Source: Entomortierella parvispora (taxonomy: Eukaryota; Mortierellomycota; Mortierellomycetes; Mortierellales; Mortierellaceae). Taken from it: 64,000 bases of DNA. The DNA lies in contig OY752140.1 of NCBI GenBank assembly GCA_963573315.1, forward strand, positions 620,001 through 684,000. Direction: 5' to 3'. The notes below the pieces were generated by a model, which did no database searches, was not told the DNA's origin, and was given only the letters and a program-made list of their open reading frames with translations. Shown here one piece after another: positions 11,715-22,264 of this stretch; position 1 is the first letter of the stretch; each line of letters begins with the position of its first letter. A program made the translations under genes and the position numbers.

Positions 11715-13410
11715 ATGCTGGGAAAGAACATCCTCTTTGGCGCTTTCGCCGTTCTCGCCTCCCTCGCTGCCACTGTCGTTGCCGATAATGTCCTTGCCCT
11801 GAACTCCGACAACTTTGACAAGGCAAGCCATGGCGTTACACCATCGTGTGTTTTTTTCCAAGCTGGACACATCTCATTCTAACGGTCAATCGTCTCCTTG
11901 TCATGGACCTCTTCATCTCAATAGACCATTGGCTCCACCCCTGCCCTCGTCGAGTTTTATGCTCCCTGGTGCGGACACTGCAAGGTTAGTATGGAATGAC
12001 ATTTCCAGGAACAAACGTTGCTTCGCAGTTTTCTTTTTGTTTCATCACTTCGATGACTAATGCTCTCTTTCCCTTCTCCTTTTGCCACGTATTCTTCTAC
12101 TTTTAGAACCTTGCTCCTGTACGTTTGATCCAGTCTTGGATTGGCCCTCACATCTCCACTAATTCGAATGATCTGCTCCTCTGCTCGGAGGAAACAATAT
12201 CAACCCCCGCCTTGTGAACAAAAGTTCTGAACGTCATCAACTGATTTGTTTTATTCTCCCAAATCTCTAGATCTACGAAGAGCTCGGACAGGCTTTTACC
12301 GGCAAGAATGACAAAGTCTTGATTGCCAAGGTTGATGCGGACGCTGACCGCAAGCTTGGTTCCCGTTTCGATGTCAAGGGCTTTCCCACCCTCAAGTGGT
12401 TCCCTAACGGTGTCAACGGCGATTCCGAAGATTACCAGGGAGGACGTGATCTCGATTCTTTGGCTGACTTTGTCGCCAAGAAGTCTGGTGTCAAGTCATC
12501 GATTGTCAAGGTCGTCCCTGTCGTCACGGTCTTGACCGATGCCACCTTTGAGTCCGAGGTTTTGAACAGTGGCAAGAGCGCCTTAGTCGAGTTTTATGCT
12601 CCTTGGTGTGGACACTGCAAGAGCTTGGGTAAAGCCAGGGTTATGATACTTGAAAGCGGGGTCCTGGAACATTGGATCACAATTGAACCATTGGCATTAA
12701 CGAATTACCAATATAATTTTTTCCGTGTCTTTTAGCCCCTACTTACGAGAAGGTTGCCCAGGACTTCCTTAACGAGAAGAACGTATGGCGATATGAAGGC
12801 GTGACTGGAGTGATAATTGAAAGATGGCAGGAGAAAGCGACTAACGAGATACTTCATAATGGTCATTGTCAAATAATAGGTTTTGATCGCCAACTTGGAC
12901 GCTACTGCCGAGAAGAAGGCTGCCGAGAAGTACGGAGTGACTGGATACCCCACCATCAAGTTCTTTGCCGCCGACGGTACCGTTGAGGATTACCAGGGTG
13001 GACGCTCGGAGCAGGACTTCTTGGACTTTATTAACAAGAAGGCCGGCACTCAGCGTGTTGCCGGAGGTCTTTTGTCTGTGGAGGCTGGTCGTATTCCCGA
13101 GTTGGATGTCTTGGCCCAGAAGTTTGTTGCCACCCAGAACCAGAACGAGAAGAAGACCTTGTCGACCCAGGCTGTTGAGTTGGTGGCTACTTTGAGTGCC
13201 AAGAACGCCAGTGCCAAGTACTATGGACGTTTCTTTGAGAAGGCCTTGGTGACCCCTACCTTCCCTGCCACCGAGGCTGCTCGTTTGGCCAAGATCATCC
13301 AGGGCAAGTCCGTGAACCGTGCTCGTTTGGATGATTTCTCGATCCGCCACAACATCATCTCGGTCTTTGCCGATGCTACCACTGCCCCCTCTGGCAAAGA
13401 TGAGTTGTAA
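11715..13410 (+). CDS. ER protein disulfide isomerase (ERp38/tigA type) with KDEL
   Basis: Six exons: 11715-11822, 11925-11984, 12107-12118, 12271-12628, 12736-12782 and 12880-13410, giving 371 residues. A signal peptide (about 1-23) is followed by two thioredoxin domains, each with a CGHC redox site (C52-C55 and C173-C176) and a cis-proline loop (GFPT, GYPT). The C-terminal helical domain resembles the ERp29c domain, and the protein ends in KDEL, an ER-retrieval signal. Such enzymes form and reshuffle disulfides in secretory proteins. Intron 1 appears to start with GC (AAG|GCAAGC), since using the nearby GT at 11835 would insert four residues in a conserved strand. Exon 3 is only 12 nt (NLAP). 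Confidence 0.95.
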
Positions 13411-13770
13411 AGAAACAAGAGACTAGCAAACTGATCTAGAAAAAAAGTAAATAAAAAAAATTAAAAAAAAAAAATGGAACAAGTCGATCGTGAGGCGATT
13501 TCGAAACGATTTCGAAATTCTTTGCTGGGGGGTCGACTTTCGGATCAATTGACAATTGACAAAGATAGAGTGGTGCCAATGGTATGTTCCAGGCTTTGGT
13601 TTATTCAATAAAAGTACAATGTAAGAGGGGTGGATGGGGGAATGAAGACTTTTTTCTTTCCAGCTGAGACCTGAGCTAGGGATCTTGAATGGGTCTTGTT
13701 GGGATATAAGGTATGTATGTATCAGCGGGGAGACTGATAGAGCAAAAAAAAGAGGGACCTTTTTTTTTCC
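13411..13770. other. convergent intergenic region
   Basis: Between the 3' ends of the PDI gene (+) and the calcipressin gene (-). A/T-rich, with AATAAA-like signals near 13605-13612 (CAATAAAAGT). No gene seen. Confidence 0.6.
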
Positions 13771-14547
13771 TCAGCAGCATTGGGCCCAGTCTTGGATTGT
13801 GATAAATGGTTGTTCGCCCTTGGAATCCTGGGCGGGCGAGAAGGCCAACAAAGTTGGGGTGGAAGGGAAAAGACCGCCGGCTGAGGCAGAGGAAGGCGAG
13901 ACTGGAGAGCGGCGTTGGCTGGTGTTGGAGCAGATGGTGGGCATGACCGAGGACAAGACTGGGGCGGTCGTATTAATGCGAAGCTTGGTTGAGAACTTTC
14001 CGGCCAACGAAGTGGTCGAGGACGGCGACGATGTGGGTGCTGCGACAGAGGCAATCTGGATAGCAGGAGAAGGGGCCGAGGGCAACTCGAGGACGGCCAT
14101 GTCTTCGTCCTCGTCCATCTCGGTGTGTCCCAGAGGAGGCGATCCAGGGGGGGAGTGCAGCCCTGTATGGGCGGGGTCATTCTCGACGGCGGTCTTGGTC
14201 TCGGGCAAGTGCAAGTAATACCGACCAGAGTCCATGGATAACTCGGTGTGAGAACCAAAGTAGACTCTCAAGGGTGCCCTTGTCTTTGTGATCGAGTCCT
14301 CAAAAAGGGTGTTGTGCAACGAGGCCTTGGCCCTTTGGGCGTCAAATGTTGATTCGTAGACAACAAAGATACGGCGAAAGGTGCGGATCGGCGAGAAGAA
14401 GCAAATGGGACCATAAGAGGCCGTCTTGGCTCGGAGCTGGTTCAAGAAGTCCGCGTTGTCAAAGTGAGAGGGCTCAAAGTTGGTCAAGGTCAATGTGTTG
14501 GAGGGGATGGCAGCTGAGGCCAGAGGGGCGGATGTGTCGATAGTCAT
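13771..14547 (-). CDS. RCN1: calcipressin / regulator of calcineurin
   Basis: Single exon of 258 residues. Residues about 18-97 form an RRM-like fold (TLTLTNFEPSHF and FRRIFVVYESTFDAQRA). The central HSPPGSPPLGH (131-141) matches the calcipressin SPPxSPP signature, and two calcineurin-docking-like motifs occur, PAIQIA and the C-terminal ITIQDW. Calcipressins bind and modulate the phosphatase calcineurin in calcium signalling. The frame is open further upstream but contains no ATG; the first ATG (14545-14547) fits the family. A TATA-like box lies about 145 bp upstream. The long Ser/Pro/Thr stretch between the SPP motif and the tail is expected for regulatory phosphorylation, which is inference. 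Confidence 0.88.
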   Translation of the reverse strand: MTIDTSAPLASAAIPSNTLTLTNFEPSHFDNADFLNQLRAKTASYGPICFFSPIRTFRRIFVVYESTFDAQRAKASLHNTLFEDSITKTRAPLRVYFGSHTELSMDSGRYYLHLPETKTAVENDPAHTGLHSPPGSPPLGHTEMDEDEDMAVLELPSAPSPAIQIASVAAPTSSPSSTTSLAGKFSTKLRINTTAPVLSSVMPTICSNTSQRRSPVSPSSASAGGLFPSTPTLLAFSPAQDSKGEQPFITIQDWAQCC

Positions 14548-14690
14548 GGTGAACGTGAGCTGTATGTTGTACGATTGTGTTGGGGGAATCAATTGAGCGA
14601 GAAAGAGTCGAGGTAGTGAGAGGGTGTGATAGTGGGAGTAAGAAGGAGAGATAGGTATTGTGGAGGGAGGAAAGAAGAGGAAGGGTTGTC

Positions 14691-14698
14691 CTTTTATA
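14691..14698 (-). promoter_or_regulatory. TATA-like box of calcipressin gene
   Basis: TATAAAAG on the minus strand, about 145 bp upstream of the calcipressin start codon. Position and orientation fit a core promoter element; no experimental support. Confidence 0.45.
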
Positions 14699-16621
14699 CA
14701 GGTCCGAGGTGATTACAGAAATAAGAATGAGGGGATTAGCCGATCGAGGGGACATGATTTCTTTGCAGCCCGTGCTGGAGCCATGATGCAGATGATGAAG
14801 GAGCAGTAACTATGGGAATAGCACACGGAATGGAAGTCAAGGAAGGGTCTGCGTGGAAGGAAAGGAGAGAAGCAATCCACATGTGGACAAAAGAGAAGCC
14901 TTCTCTGTTTCTTTATTTGGACGCAGCGCACAGGGCTGGAACTAGACCCGCTTAACAAACAGAGTTGCTGGGATATCGGTAGTAAGGGCGCAGGGGGAAG
15001 CAACGCTTGCCGCGTGCCCTCTTTGGTGCCAACGAGGTGCCATCGAGGTGCCATCGAGGAGTGCTCAGGAGCCAGGTGCTGTGCTTTGCTGACCCGACAC
15101 AGTATGGGGCTGTAGTTGCCTGGTCTCTGTGGGTGTGCATGACTGCAAGTGTCAGTGGGTGCGTGATGGCCGTCTATTCCTGGTTCTTGCGCTGGATCAG
15201 CCATTGGACCATTGGAATCCTCTTGGCACGCACAGTCAATGATATCTGTCAAGCGCTATTTATTTTTGTACAATTCTTGTAGTTCAATCCACGGGGGTTC
15301 CATCGATCGCATCCATTCCATCCATCTCATTCCTCTTTGCATGCTGGGATCACAGCCTGCGACAACCCCCCTTCCTCCAAGACCGCGTCTCTCTCAGCCT
15401 TCGAAAAGAAGGCTGGGAAGGTCTATTAAACATGTCCTGTTCAAGTGTTCAGCAGCTGGCCACATCCAAAGGGAGGGGACAGCTCTTTAAACAACTTCGA
15501 CCCTTCTTTTGTTCCATTTCAGTCAATTTCCGCACTGCAAGAATGATAGATGTTGGCTACCCCTAGGTAAACTGAGATGGCAAAACATATAGTAAATGGC
15601 GAGGGAAGCCATTGAGAGGGAGCGATGATCCTTCTCACCTTTCTGCGTCTTCCGCAGGTGCTATCTCTCTGTCCTACAGCACTTTCCTGGGCGTCTTTTT
15701 TTGGGTTCAACGATTTCCCCGACTGTGGAAAGAATGTGAAGAACAAAAAAAAATGGCTTCCTGAGTGTCCATGTCCAGCAGAAAAGAACGCTTCTCGGAT
15801 TTCTTTTTCCTCTTCTCGTGCGGGGAGATCCTAGGGCGCGAGGGAATGCAGGGACAAGACTTCTTTTTTGACGTTCTTCAGTTGAGCTTTCGGCTCAACT
15901 CGAAATCTCCCTTCTTTTTGACAGCTCGATCCTTCCATCTTTTTCACCAAGTCCTCTCTCCGGCTATTCTTTCTTTTTAGCACTCACAAAGAGTAAGAGT
16001 CTCACCTCTCCCATCCCTTCTGAACATTGCTCATGCCTATCTTTGTCCCGCACCTCCATTCCTCTCCCCCTGCTTTTACCTGCTGGGTAAATGTATTAGT
16101 AATACCCTCCCCTAGAGTTTGTGGATCGGCAGAAAAAAGGTCATGGAAAAAAAGCTCTTTTACTGTTTTGCACGCGCACCTCAAAAAGAAATTCTTTTCT
16201 TCCTTCCATTCTTGCAAAGATGGAGCCATGCCGACTGGACGACGGTTGGTTGAAGGTAGATAGCGAGCAACACTAACCCAAATCTTCCTTTTGCATCCTT
16301 GGCCCCCCCCCCCCATCCCCTCTCCCTCTCACCTCGGTTTTCCCTTGGCCTTTGCTCTATCGGCTCTCTCTCGGCCTCAATTGCCGAAGGGATCCGGCCC
16401 TTCTCTTTTTTACTCTTTTGCACTCTTCCTGGGAAATTTTGAGGATCCAATCACAACTCTGTCGCACAAGAAAGTCAAGCACTTACCCTTCTCGTAGAGA
16501 AAGTGTGGCCAACATCAATTGATTGGAGGGCACATGCTGGGAAAAAAGCGTGTATAATAGAGAGTGTGTGGTCTATATGATTCGTTAATTGAGAACAGAC
16601 AAGGACAACAAAGAAAAGTCT
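14699..16621. other. long intergenic region upstream of calcipressin
   Basis: About 1.9 kb with no convincing gene on either strand. It contains a short direct repeat (GAGGTGCCATC units near 15029-15057), pyrimidine-rich tracts around 15780-16450 and a C-run near 16307-16316. Reading frames present are low-complexity and lack spliceable family-like sequence. It may include regulatory DNA of the calcipressin gene and 3' sequence of the Kre9/Knh1-like gene. Confidence 0.5.
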
Positions 16622-17239
16622 TTAAAGGATCATGAATCCAGCAGCCATGGCCACCAAGGCAAATGTGGAGGCAATTGCAGCCTTGGCAGATCCCGAGGCG
16701 GCACTTGTGCTCTTATCTTCGGCTTCGGTGGAGTCGCTCGTTGTCGCAGTTGGGGCAGCAGTGGTCGCCGTGGCAGTGGCAGTGGCAGTGGCGTCGACAG
16801 AGGTGGTAGTGGCGACAGGTTCGACCTCAACAGGATCCTCTCCATTGATCGTGAACTGGGCAGAGTACGATTGCAAGGGCTTTGTATTGACATGCAGCGA
16901 ATAAGTCGAGCCCGTGGTCAAGCCCTTAGGGAGCGTCACTTTGGCAGACTTGTTCTTGAGGCAGTTCAAGGAACCGAGCGATTGGAGATCAGGGACACGG
17001 ATCTGGTCTGCACTACCAGGGAGGTGGTCCTTGCTCATGTAGAGGACAATATCGAGATGATCACTGTTGCCGGGCTTGCAATAGTTGATCCAGGAAACAG
17101 TGTAAGTCTCGCCCGCAGTCCAGACCGTGGCAGAAACGGGCTCGGAATAGTAAAGACGACCCTCGTCAGGAGTGGTGGTCTGGGCGGTAACAGCGGTTAC
17201 GACCATAGAGGCGGCGGCGATGAGAATGCTGGACTTCAT
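16622..17239 (-). CDS. Kre9/Knh1-like Ser-Thr-rich GPI-anchored protein
   Basis: Intron-free, 205 residues. N-terminal signal peptide (MKSSILIAAASMVVTAVTAQ), then a beta-sandwich segment with SEPVSATVWTAGETYTVSW, the pattern of the Kre9/Knh1 N-terminal domain found in many small fungal surface proteins. The rest is Thr/Ala/Ser-rich, probably O-mannosylated, and ends with a hydrophobic tail (IASTFALVAMAAGFMIL) preceded by small residues (SGSAK), consistent with GPI attachment. Likely at the plasma membrane or cell wall. Two cysteines (NYCK, LNCLK) could form a disulfide in the domain. Family assignment is good; a specific role in beta-glucan assembly is not shown. Confidence 0.82.
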   Translation of the reverse strand: MKSSILIAAASMVVTAVTAQTTTPDEGRLYYSEPVSATVWTAGETYTVSWINYCKPGNSDHLDIVLYMSKDHLPGSADQIRVPDLQSLGSLNCLKNKSAKVTLPKGLTTGSTYSLHVNTKPLQSYSAQFTINGEDPVEVEPVATTTSVDATATATATATTAAPTATTSDSTEAEDKSTSAASGSAKAAIASTFALVAMAAGFMIL

Positions 17240-17314
17240 GCTTGGTTATACGTGTGAAGGAAAGAGTGGGATGACGGTATGTAAAGAAAGTCGGCAGCGA
17301 TCAGGACTCCGCGC

Positions 17315-17324
17315 CTTTTTATGC
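17315..17324 (-). promoter_or_regulatory. TATA-like element of Kre9/Knh1-like gene
   Basis: CATAAAAAGG on the minus strand about 80 bp upstream of the start codon at 17239. Placement fits a core promoter; sequence is a weak TATA match. Confidence 0.35.
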
Positions 17325-17891
17325 AAGTGCAGATCTTGGATGAACCACCGTCCTGGAACCTCGGAAGTAATGACACTCTTCGGTTTATCGAAGTCTCTCG
17401 ATAGAAGGAAGGCTCCGTGAGAGTTGTAAATGTGACACAGAGAACGCGTGCCTTGAATCTAAAGCGCCTCCAGGACATCCACACAATTGGCAAGAAACCT
17501 GAGACTGTGAATGTTCGACTGGTCCTCAACTTTCTTTTAATATCGTCGGTGCAAACTAAGGACTTCCGGCTGTCTTCTCCAGCTCCAGCGCGGCAAGCCT
17601 AAATAAACTGAATTAGGAACAACCAGAGGAAACCCCAGACAGGAACCAGGATATAGACGCAAGATGATTTTATCAAAGCTATACTGCACAACTCAAAAAT
17701 GCAAAATTGTGTTGCTGACCACAAATGAATGAATGATCTCAACAAAGGATGAGGTTATGTGGCGAATGGTATGAGCAAAAAAAAAAAAAAAAAAAAAAAA
17801 GGAAAAATCAAAAGCTGGCCGGCTTCATAGATCCAGTGGATGAACGACCGAAGATCGCTGCCAATGCCTGGCCTGGTCTCGCTCCAAATTC
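17325..17891. other. intergenic region with A24 run
   Basis: Between the upstream side of the Kre9/Knh1-like gene and the 3' end of the F-box gene. Contains a 24-nt adenine run at 17777-17800 and otherwise no recognisable gene. Confidence 0.55.
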
Positions 17892-19475
17892 CTACTCCTG
17901 CGTTTTCAGCGCCATGGCTTGCTCTGGGAAGACCTGCTTCTGCGAGACTTGTTCCTTCTTTACGGCAAATTCTTGCGAGCTTTGTTCCTGCGAGACTTGC
18001 TCCTGCTTTATGGCAAGTTCTTGCGAGCTCTGCTCCTGCGAAACTTGTTCCTTCTTTATGGCAAGTTCTTGCGAGCTTTGTTCCTGCGAGACTTGCTCCT
18101 TCTTTATGGCAAGCTCTTGCGAGCTCTGTTCCTGCGAGCCGTGTTCCTGAGGCAAACGCACGGTCGGTGGCTTGCTGAAGTTGGCATCTCGACGTCTGAA
18201 AGCGTCCCTCTTCTTCTTGATCACGTCAGAGGCGGCGGCAGCAATGCCGCAATGGCCACCATGGATTTTCAGTGCCAGCCTTTCCACCTTGATCTCATTG
18301 TAAAGTCGCATGGGAGGGCCGTTTCGATAGTGGGGGTTTCGGTGCACGGCGCATGGAAGTGTGTCCAGATCCCATGTAGTCAATTGGTATTCATACGAAG
18401 CGCGAGTTCGTGTGATTCTGTTGACATGTCCATTAGCATCCTTCTTATTCTTCAGTTTCAGGGGGTGCCGGCTGTAATAGGCGAGTCGACAGTCGCGACA
18501 TAGCAGCCAAACCGCACCATCATCATCCTTGTCTTTGATCGGCAGGGTGACTTCAGACTTGGTTTGTCCCTTCATGGTCAGACTGTGGCAACGATCGCAG
18601 ATAAAATACGAGTGCTTGCACGCGAGGGCCATATACGATTTGTACTTGCTTTTGGGAGGACCCACGTTGTTCTTCTCGCAGATTGTTTTCCAGGCCGGAT
18701 AAGTTCGGCAGCCATCCAGCCAGGTCGTGTTCACCAAGGAGATCACCGCAACCTGGGAGAGCGGTAGATACGACAATATAACATGCCACACTTCCGTAGG
18801 GAGCCAGGCGCAGGGGTTGGTGCCTTTCGGGACCTCAGGCCGTTTCTCCACACCAGATGCTGCGTCCTGTTTCGCGTTTCTCCGTTGCTTCTTCGCGCCT
18901 TTGATAGCTTCTGACTCTGATCCTCGGGCTCCGTGATCATCATCGCTGATGTATTCGTCTTTCTCATCGACCTTTCGTTTTTTGCCTTGCGTTTTAAGCT
19001 TTCCAGCCTTGCCTGCAGTTGCGGATGTGGACTTGGCCCTTGTTGTGTGGACCGTGGTGGTTGGGTTGTCAGAGGCTGAAGACGTCGTTGGGTCTGCCGT
19101 ATAATGCTCAGGATGGACACCTTGCTTCTTGTTAGAGCTTCTTCTCGTTGCCTCCAGATCCACGCTCCCTTCCTCCTTTTTCACGGGGTCTCGCTTCAGA
19201 GCTGCTGGCTCCTTGAAGACAGCCGCCGTCGCGTCCTGCTTTGGTTTGTGCGTCTGCTCCCTTCTTGCCTTATCGTCAGTAACGGTGTCAGTACTGCTTT
19301 TCGTATTGGGCTGAACTCGCTTCTTCTTCCTGAGGGGCACCACGTTCGCGTTAGCGTCTTGCTCAACCTTGATGGCAGACGCCGCCGCCTGTGCTATTCT
19401 GTCTTGCTCCTCGGCCAGTGCCTTTGCCTTTGCCTTCTCGGCCACTGCGGCCAGTCGAGACGATGTTCGAATCAT
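17892..19475 (-). CDS. F-box protein with C-terminal 16-residue tandem repeats
   Basis: Intron-free, 527 residues. A basic, Lys/Ala-rich disordered N-terminus with nuclear-localisation-like clusters (KKKR, KKQRR) precedes an F-box at about 225-270 (CAWLPTEVWHVILSYLPLSQ, then SLVNTTW). A following segment has paired cysteines (ICDRC and LLCRDC) that may bind zinc. The C-terminus holds four 16-residue repeats (SQEQSSQELAIKKEQV type) that are nearly identical at the DNA level. F-box proteins recruit substrates to SCF ligases; the target is unknown. The frame is open upstream of the start without an ATG, so the ATG at 19475 is used. Confidence 0.75.
   Translation of the reverse strand: MIRTSSRLAAVAEKAKAKALAEEQDRIAQAAASAIKVEQDANANVVPLRKKKRVQPNTKSSTDTVTDDKARREQTHKPKQDATAAVFKEPAALKRDPVKKEEGSVDLEATRRSSNKKQGVHPEHYTADPTTSSASDNPTTTVHTTRAKSTSATAGKAGKLKTQGKKRKVDEKDEYISDDDHGARGSESEAIKGAKKQRRNAKQDAASGVEKRPEVPKGTNPCAWLPTEVWHVILSYLPLSQVAVISLVNTTWLDGCRTYPAWKTICEKNNVGPPKSKYKSYMALACKHSYFICDRCHSLTMKGQTKSEVTLPIKDKDDDGAVWLLCRDCRLAYYSRHPLKLKNKKDANGHVNRITRTRASYEYQLTTWDLDTLPCAVHRNPHYRNGPPMRLYNEIKVERLALKIHGGHCGIAAAASDVIKKKRDAFRRRDANFSKPPTVRLPQEHGSQEQSSQELAIKKEQVSQEQSSQELAIKKEQVSQEQSSQELAIKQEQVSQEQSSQEFAVKKEQVSQKQVFPEQAMALKTQE
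17946..18137 (-). repeat. 48-bp coding minisatellite, about four copies
   Basis: Four consecutive 48-bp units encode SQEQSSQELAIKKEQV with few changes (KQEQV, EFAVKK), plus partial units at both ends. The near identity of units points to recent slippage or unequal exchange. Confidence 0.85.
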
Positions 19476-19719
19476 TGAGTGCAAGGATTGGGATGGAACG
19501 GAGGTTTGGTGGTGCGTGGTGCGGTGGTAATTGCAAGATGTGAGGACTCAGGGTGAATGGAGCAAGAACAGAAAGCAAATTCCACACAGGATGCTGACCC
19601 AAGGGGAAACAAAAAAGTGAAAACCGAACCAAATGTCGTCATGTGACACGATAGACTGGCACGCCCACAATGCCATGTCCACCAGGCACTCAATCAGCTG
19701 TACAGATTGAGCGAGTGCA

Positions 19720-19728
19720 CATAAAAAG
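19720..19728 (+). promoter_or_regulatory. TATA-like box of small secreted protein gene
   Basis: CATAAAAAG about 70 bp upstream of the ATG at 19791, on the same strand. Supports the plus-strand reading of the small gene that follows. Confidence 0.45.
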
Positions 19729-19790
19729 GTAACAATCGACAACAGGACCCTCCCCCCCACACACACACACATACACCTCTAGTACCTCCA

Positions 19791-20075
19791 ATGTTGGCTT
19801 TCACCTCCAAGAACATATTTGGCTTCTGCGCCATGGTCGTTGCTCTGCTCCCACTCACGACCATTGCCCTCCAAGTCGCCTCGACAGCTGCTGCTGTTGG
19901 CCCCACCGTCGGCGGTGCAAGCAAGACGGTTTCGACTCCTACCCTCGTCCCTAGTTCCGGCAGTATCCACCAGTATCCTGGATTGCACGAGCGTTGGGAT
20001 GACCAGGGCCATTGTCACGACGATAGCGATGATTGTTGCGATGATGATTGCTGCGACAGCTGCTGCTGCCATTGA
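19791..20075 (+). CDS. small secreted Asp/Cys-rich protein
   Basis: Intron-free, 94 residues, family not recognised. A signal-peptide-like N-terminus (FGFCAMVVALLPLTTIALQVAS) is followed by an Ala/Thr/Ser stretch. The tail is extremely rich in Asp, Cys and His: HCHDDSDDCCDDDCCDSCCC and a final His. Such a tail could bind metal ions, but no family supports this. A TATA-like box upstream and AATAAA at 20128-20133, 53 nt after the stop, make the plus strand the likely coding strand. A reading frame on the opposite strand contains a hydrophobic segment and is treated as a shadow. Confidence in it being a gene is moderate. Confidence 0.55.
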   Translation: MLAFTSKNIFGFCAMVVALLPLTTIALQVASTAAAVGPTVGGASKTVSTPTLVPSSGSIHQYPGLHERWDDQGHCHDDSDDCCDDDCCDSCCCH

Positions 20076-20127
20076 AAGGCAGCCGAGAAAAGTCAAGATC
20101 GACGCGTCCCCCGCACTCACAAATTCC

Positions 20128-20133
20128 AATAAA
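20128..20133 (+). terminator. polyadenylation signal of small secreted protein gene
   Basis: AATAAA 53 nt downstream of the stop codon at 20075. Confidence 0.5.
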
Positions 20134-20673
20134 GCATTCTCGCGACACACGCGTTTTCTTTGACATAGACTGCCGTGTTGTCATCAATATCAACTGCTCA
20201 ACTGCATATCGTGTGTCTCTGTAGAAGAGGACGCATGATGCTTCCTCGGCTGCTGGAAGGAAACAAGCGCGCTCAATGCTCTCAATCGACTCTTGTCATC
20301 ACATCACCTCTTGTTTTTCTTTTTGTGCCCTGGAGCATGCTTAATTTTGTTTTTTTGGTCGCATGTCCGTTGTTGTCTCTGTCTTTTCACCCTCTTTCTT
20401 TCTTCTATCTCCAAATCACACCACATCCTTGAGAACAACCTCTGCCAAGCTAACTACGCCTCTGTTTCCTCTCCTTCCTTCTGTTTCTTTGTCTCTTTCA
20501 CTGCTCTTCATCATTATTTTGGCACCCCCACCTTCCATACCCTACTCCAAAGCAACCACCCATCAAATTCTCTCAAACAAAACTCTCGCTCTCCTTCCGC
20601 CTTTTCCTCCCTGACGTTTTTCTTTCTTTATCCTCTTTTTTTGAACCAAAGAATATCACTCATACCCTCCACC
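20134..20673. other. intergenic region upstream of ORMDL gene
   Basis: Pyrimidine-rich from about 20280 to 20660, as is common in leaders of this genome. No gene seen. Confidence 0.55.
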
Positions 20674-22104
20674 ATGACCCTCGCGTCGATGTACAAGACG
20701 GACTATGTCCAATCTCTGGATCAACAATCTCAAACGAATCTAAACTCGACCTGGTTGAACGACAAAGGTACGCGAGGAAGCAAGAGAAACCTCACCCAAC
20801 CGCTCACGCGAGAAGATATAAAACAAGGTGGAAAAAGACTACCTGACTCTTTTGCTGCATTTGCATGTCCTCCCTATTTCTAGGAGTCTGGATTACCAAC
20901 TTCATTCTCATCTGCATGATCAAGTTTTTCTTCAGCATCATTCCTGGCATCACACCCGAGCTCTCATGGACTCTTACCACCCTTACATACAACGTCGTAA
21001 GTTTGCAACCCCGGAAAAACACAAAGCTCTCTTTGGTCGAGAACAAACCTCAGAGCAGGATGTCTCCAAGAAAGAGGGGGGGGGAGGGGAAGGCTCAAAA
21101 CGTTGGGACTGCGGCGAACCGCACATCGGCTTGATATCCGAGAAGATTTTCGTGACGGGACAAACAACAAAAAACGGAGCGTGACGAACATGCTTGACGA
21201 ACACGATCCCAACTGAAGGAAAAAGACGACGTGTGTGATCATTTTGTGGGGTGTTGTTGCATCGCAAAGGGACGCAAAAAAAGAGGGAGGTGACAGGAAG
21301 CACAGGGCTTGGAGTTGGCCAGTGCATCAAAGGAAGGAGAACAGTTGGCAGTAACGAAAAAGGAGAGTCGGGATGGGTGACAACAATTAACCTCGCGGCC
21401 CAGGTCGCGTGTGTTTTCCTCTTTGTGCTCAGAGTCTGGGCAAAAAACGAGAAATGGGGGGGTATTTTGTTCCACACATGTCCACACCCTGACTCTGACT
21501 TTCTTTGTCTCTTGTAGGGAAGCTACATTATGTTCCATGCCGTAACAGGGGTCCCCTTCGAGCTATTCTCACAGGGCGCCTTTGATTATATCACGCTCTG
21601 GGAGCAGATTGATGAGGGTGTCCAGTTCACGGCGACGCGAAAGTATTTGACAACTGTGCCAATTGTATTGTAAGTCAGCTCTTCATTAGACAATCCAGAA
21701 CGTCAACAGGATCAGGAGTGTGCAAAGACGCTGCACGGTCTGTTGTGCAAGAAGACATGAAAACAAGTCTTTTCTCCCAACAGCAGTTAACAACCCATGG
21801 ACACACGTCTCTCATCCGACCAGCCGGAAAACAGTAATTCACTTCCTAACAAAAGCGTCTGGATCTGGCCATTCCAAGGTCTAAACTTCATCGAACTGTC
21901 ATCCGGCTTGAGAAACCACCTGCTGTATTCACCATTTCATTTCATATCCATAGGTTTTTGCTCAGCACACATTACACGCACTATGCCCCGTTTTCTTTTT
22001 TTGTAAACTTGGTCGCGACAGTGATCAATCTGATTGCGAAGTTACCCGCCATGCACCAAGTTCGTCTCTTTGATATCAACCAGAAGATTGACAATCGCGG
22101 ATAA
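20674..22104 (+). CDS. ORM1: ORMDL-family sphingolipid homeostasis protein
   Basis: Four exons (20674-20767, 20884-20996, 21518-21669, 21954-22104) give 169 residues. Conserved ORMDL blocks are all present: NSTWLNDKGVWITNF, SWTLTTLTYNVGSYIMFH, GVPFELFSQGAFDYITLWEQ, TRKYLTTVPIVLFLLSTHYT and KLPAMHQVRLFDIN. These ER membrane proteins bind and restrain serine palmitoyltransferase, the first enzyme of sphingolipid synthesis. The N-terminal cytosolic part is short (about 20 residues before NSTWLN), shorter than in budding yeast Orm1/2. No typical yeast-style phosphorylated Ser cluster is obvious. The symbol follows yeast; the family match is certain. Confidence 0.95.
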
Positions 22105-22264
22105 GTGGGGTCTCTCCACACTGTTCAACAAAAAAGTCCAATCAACGAAATCTGCTGGCGTTCAATTGAAATAAATACCACGACATGTGAACGTAGATAT
22201 GTTTCCTCCAAAAACGATTTATTTAAGGTAGAAACGGTGTCTTAAGCCGATCGTGAAAGGCAGT

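Noticed and set aside
19779-20150. Minus-strand frame with a hydrophobic segment opposite the small secreted protein gene
   Set aside because: TATA-like box and AATAAA support the plus strand; the hydrophobic stretch is the complement of Asp/Cys-rich codons.
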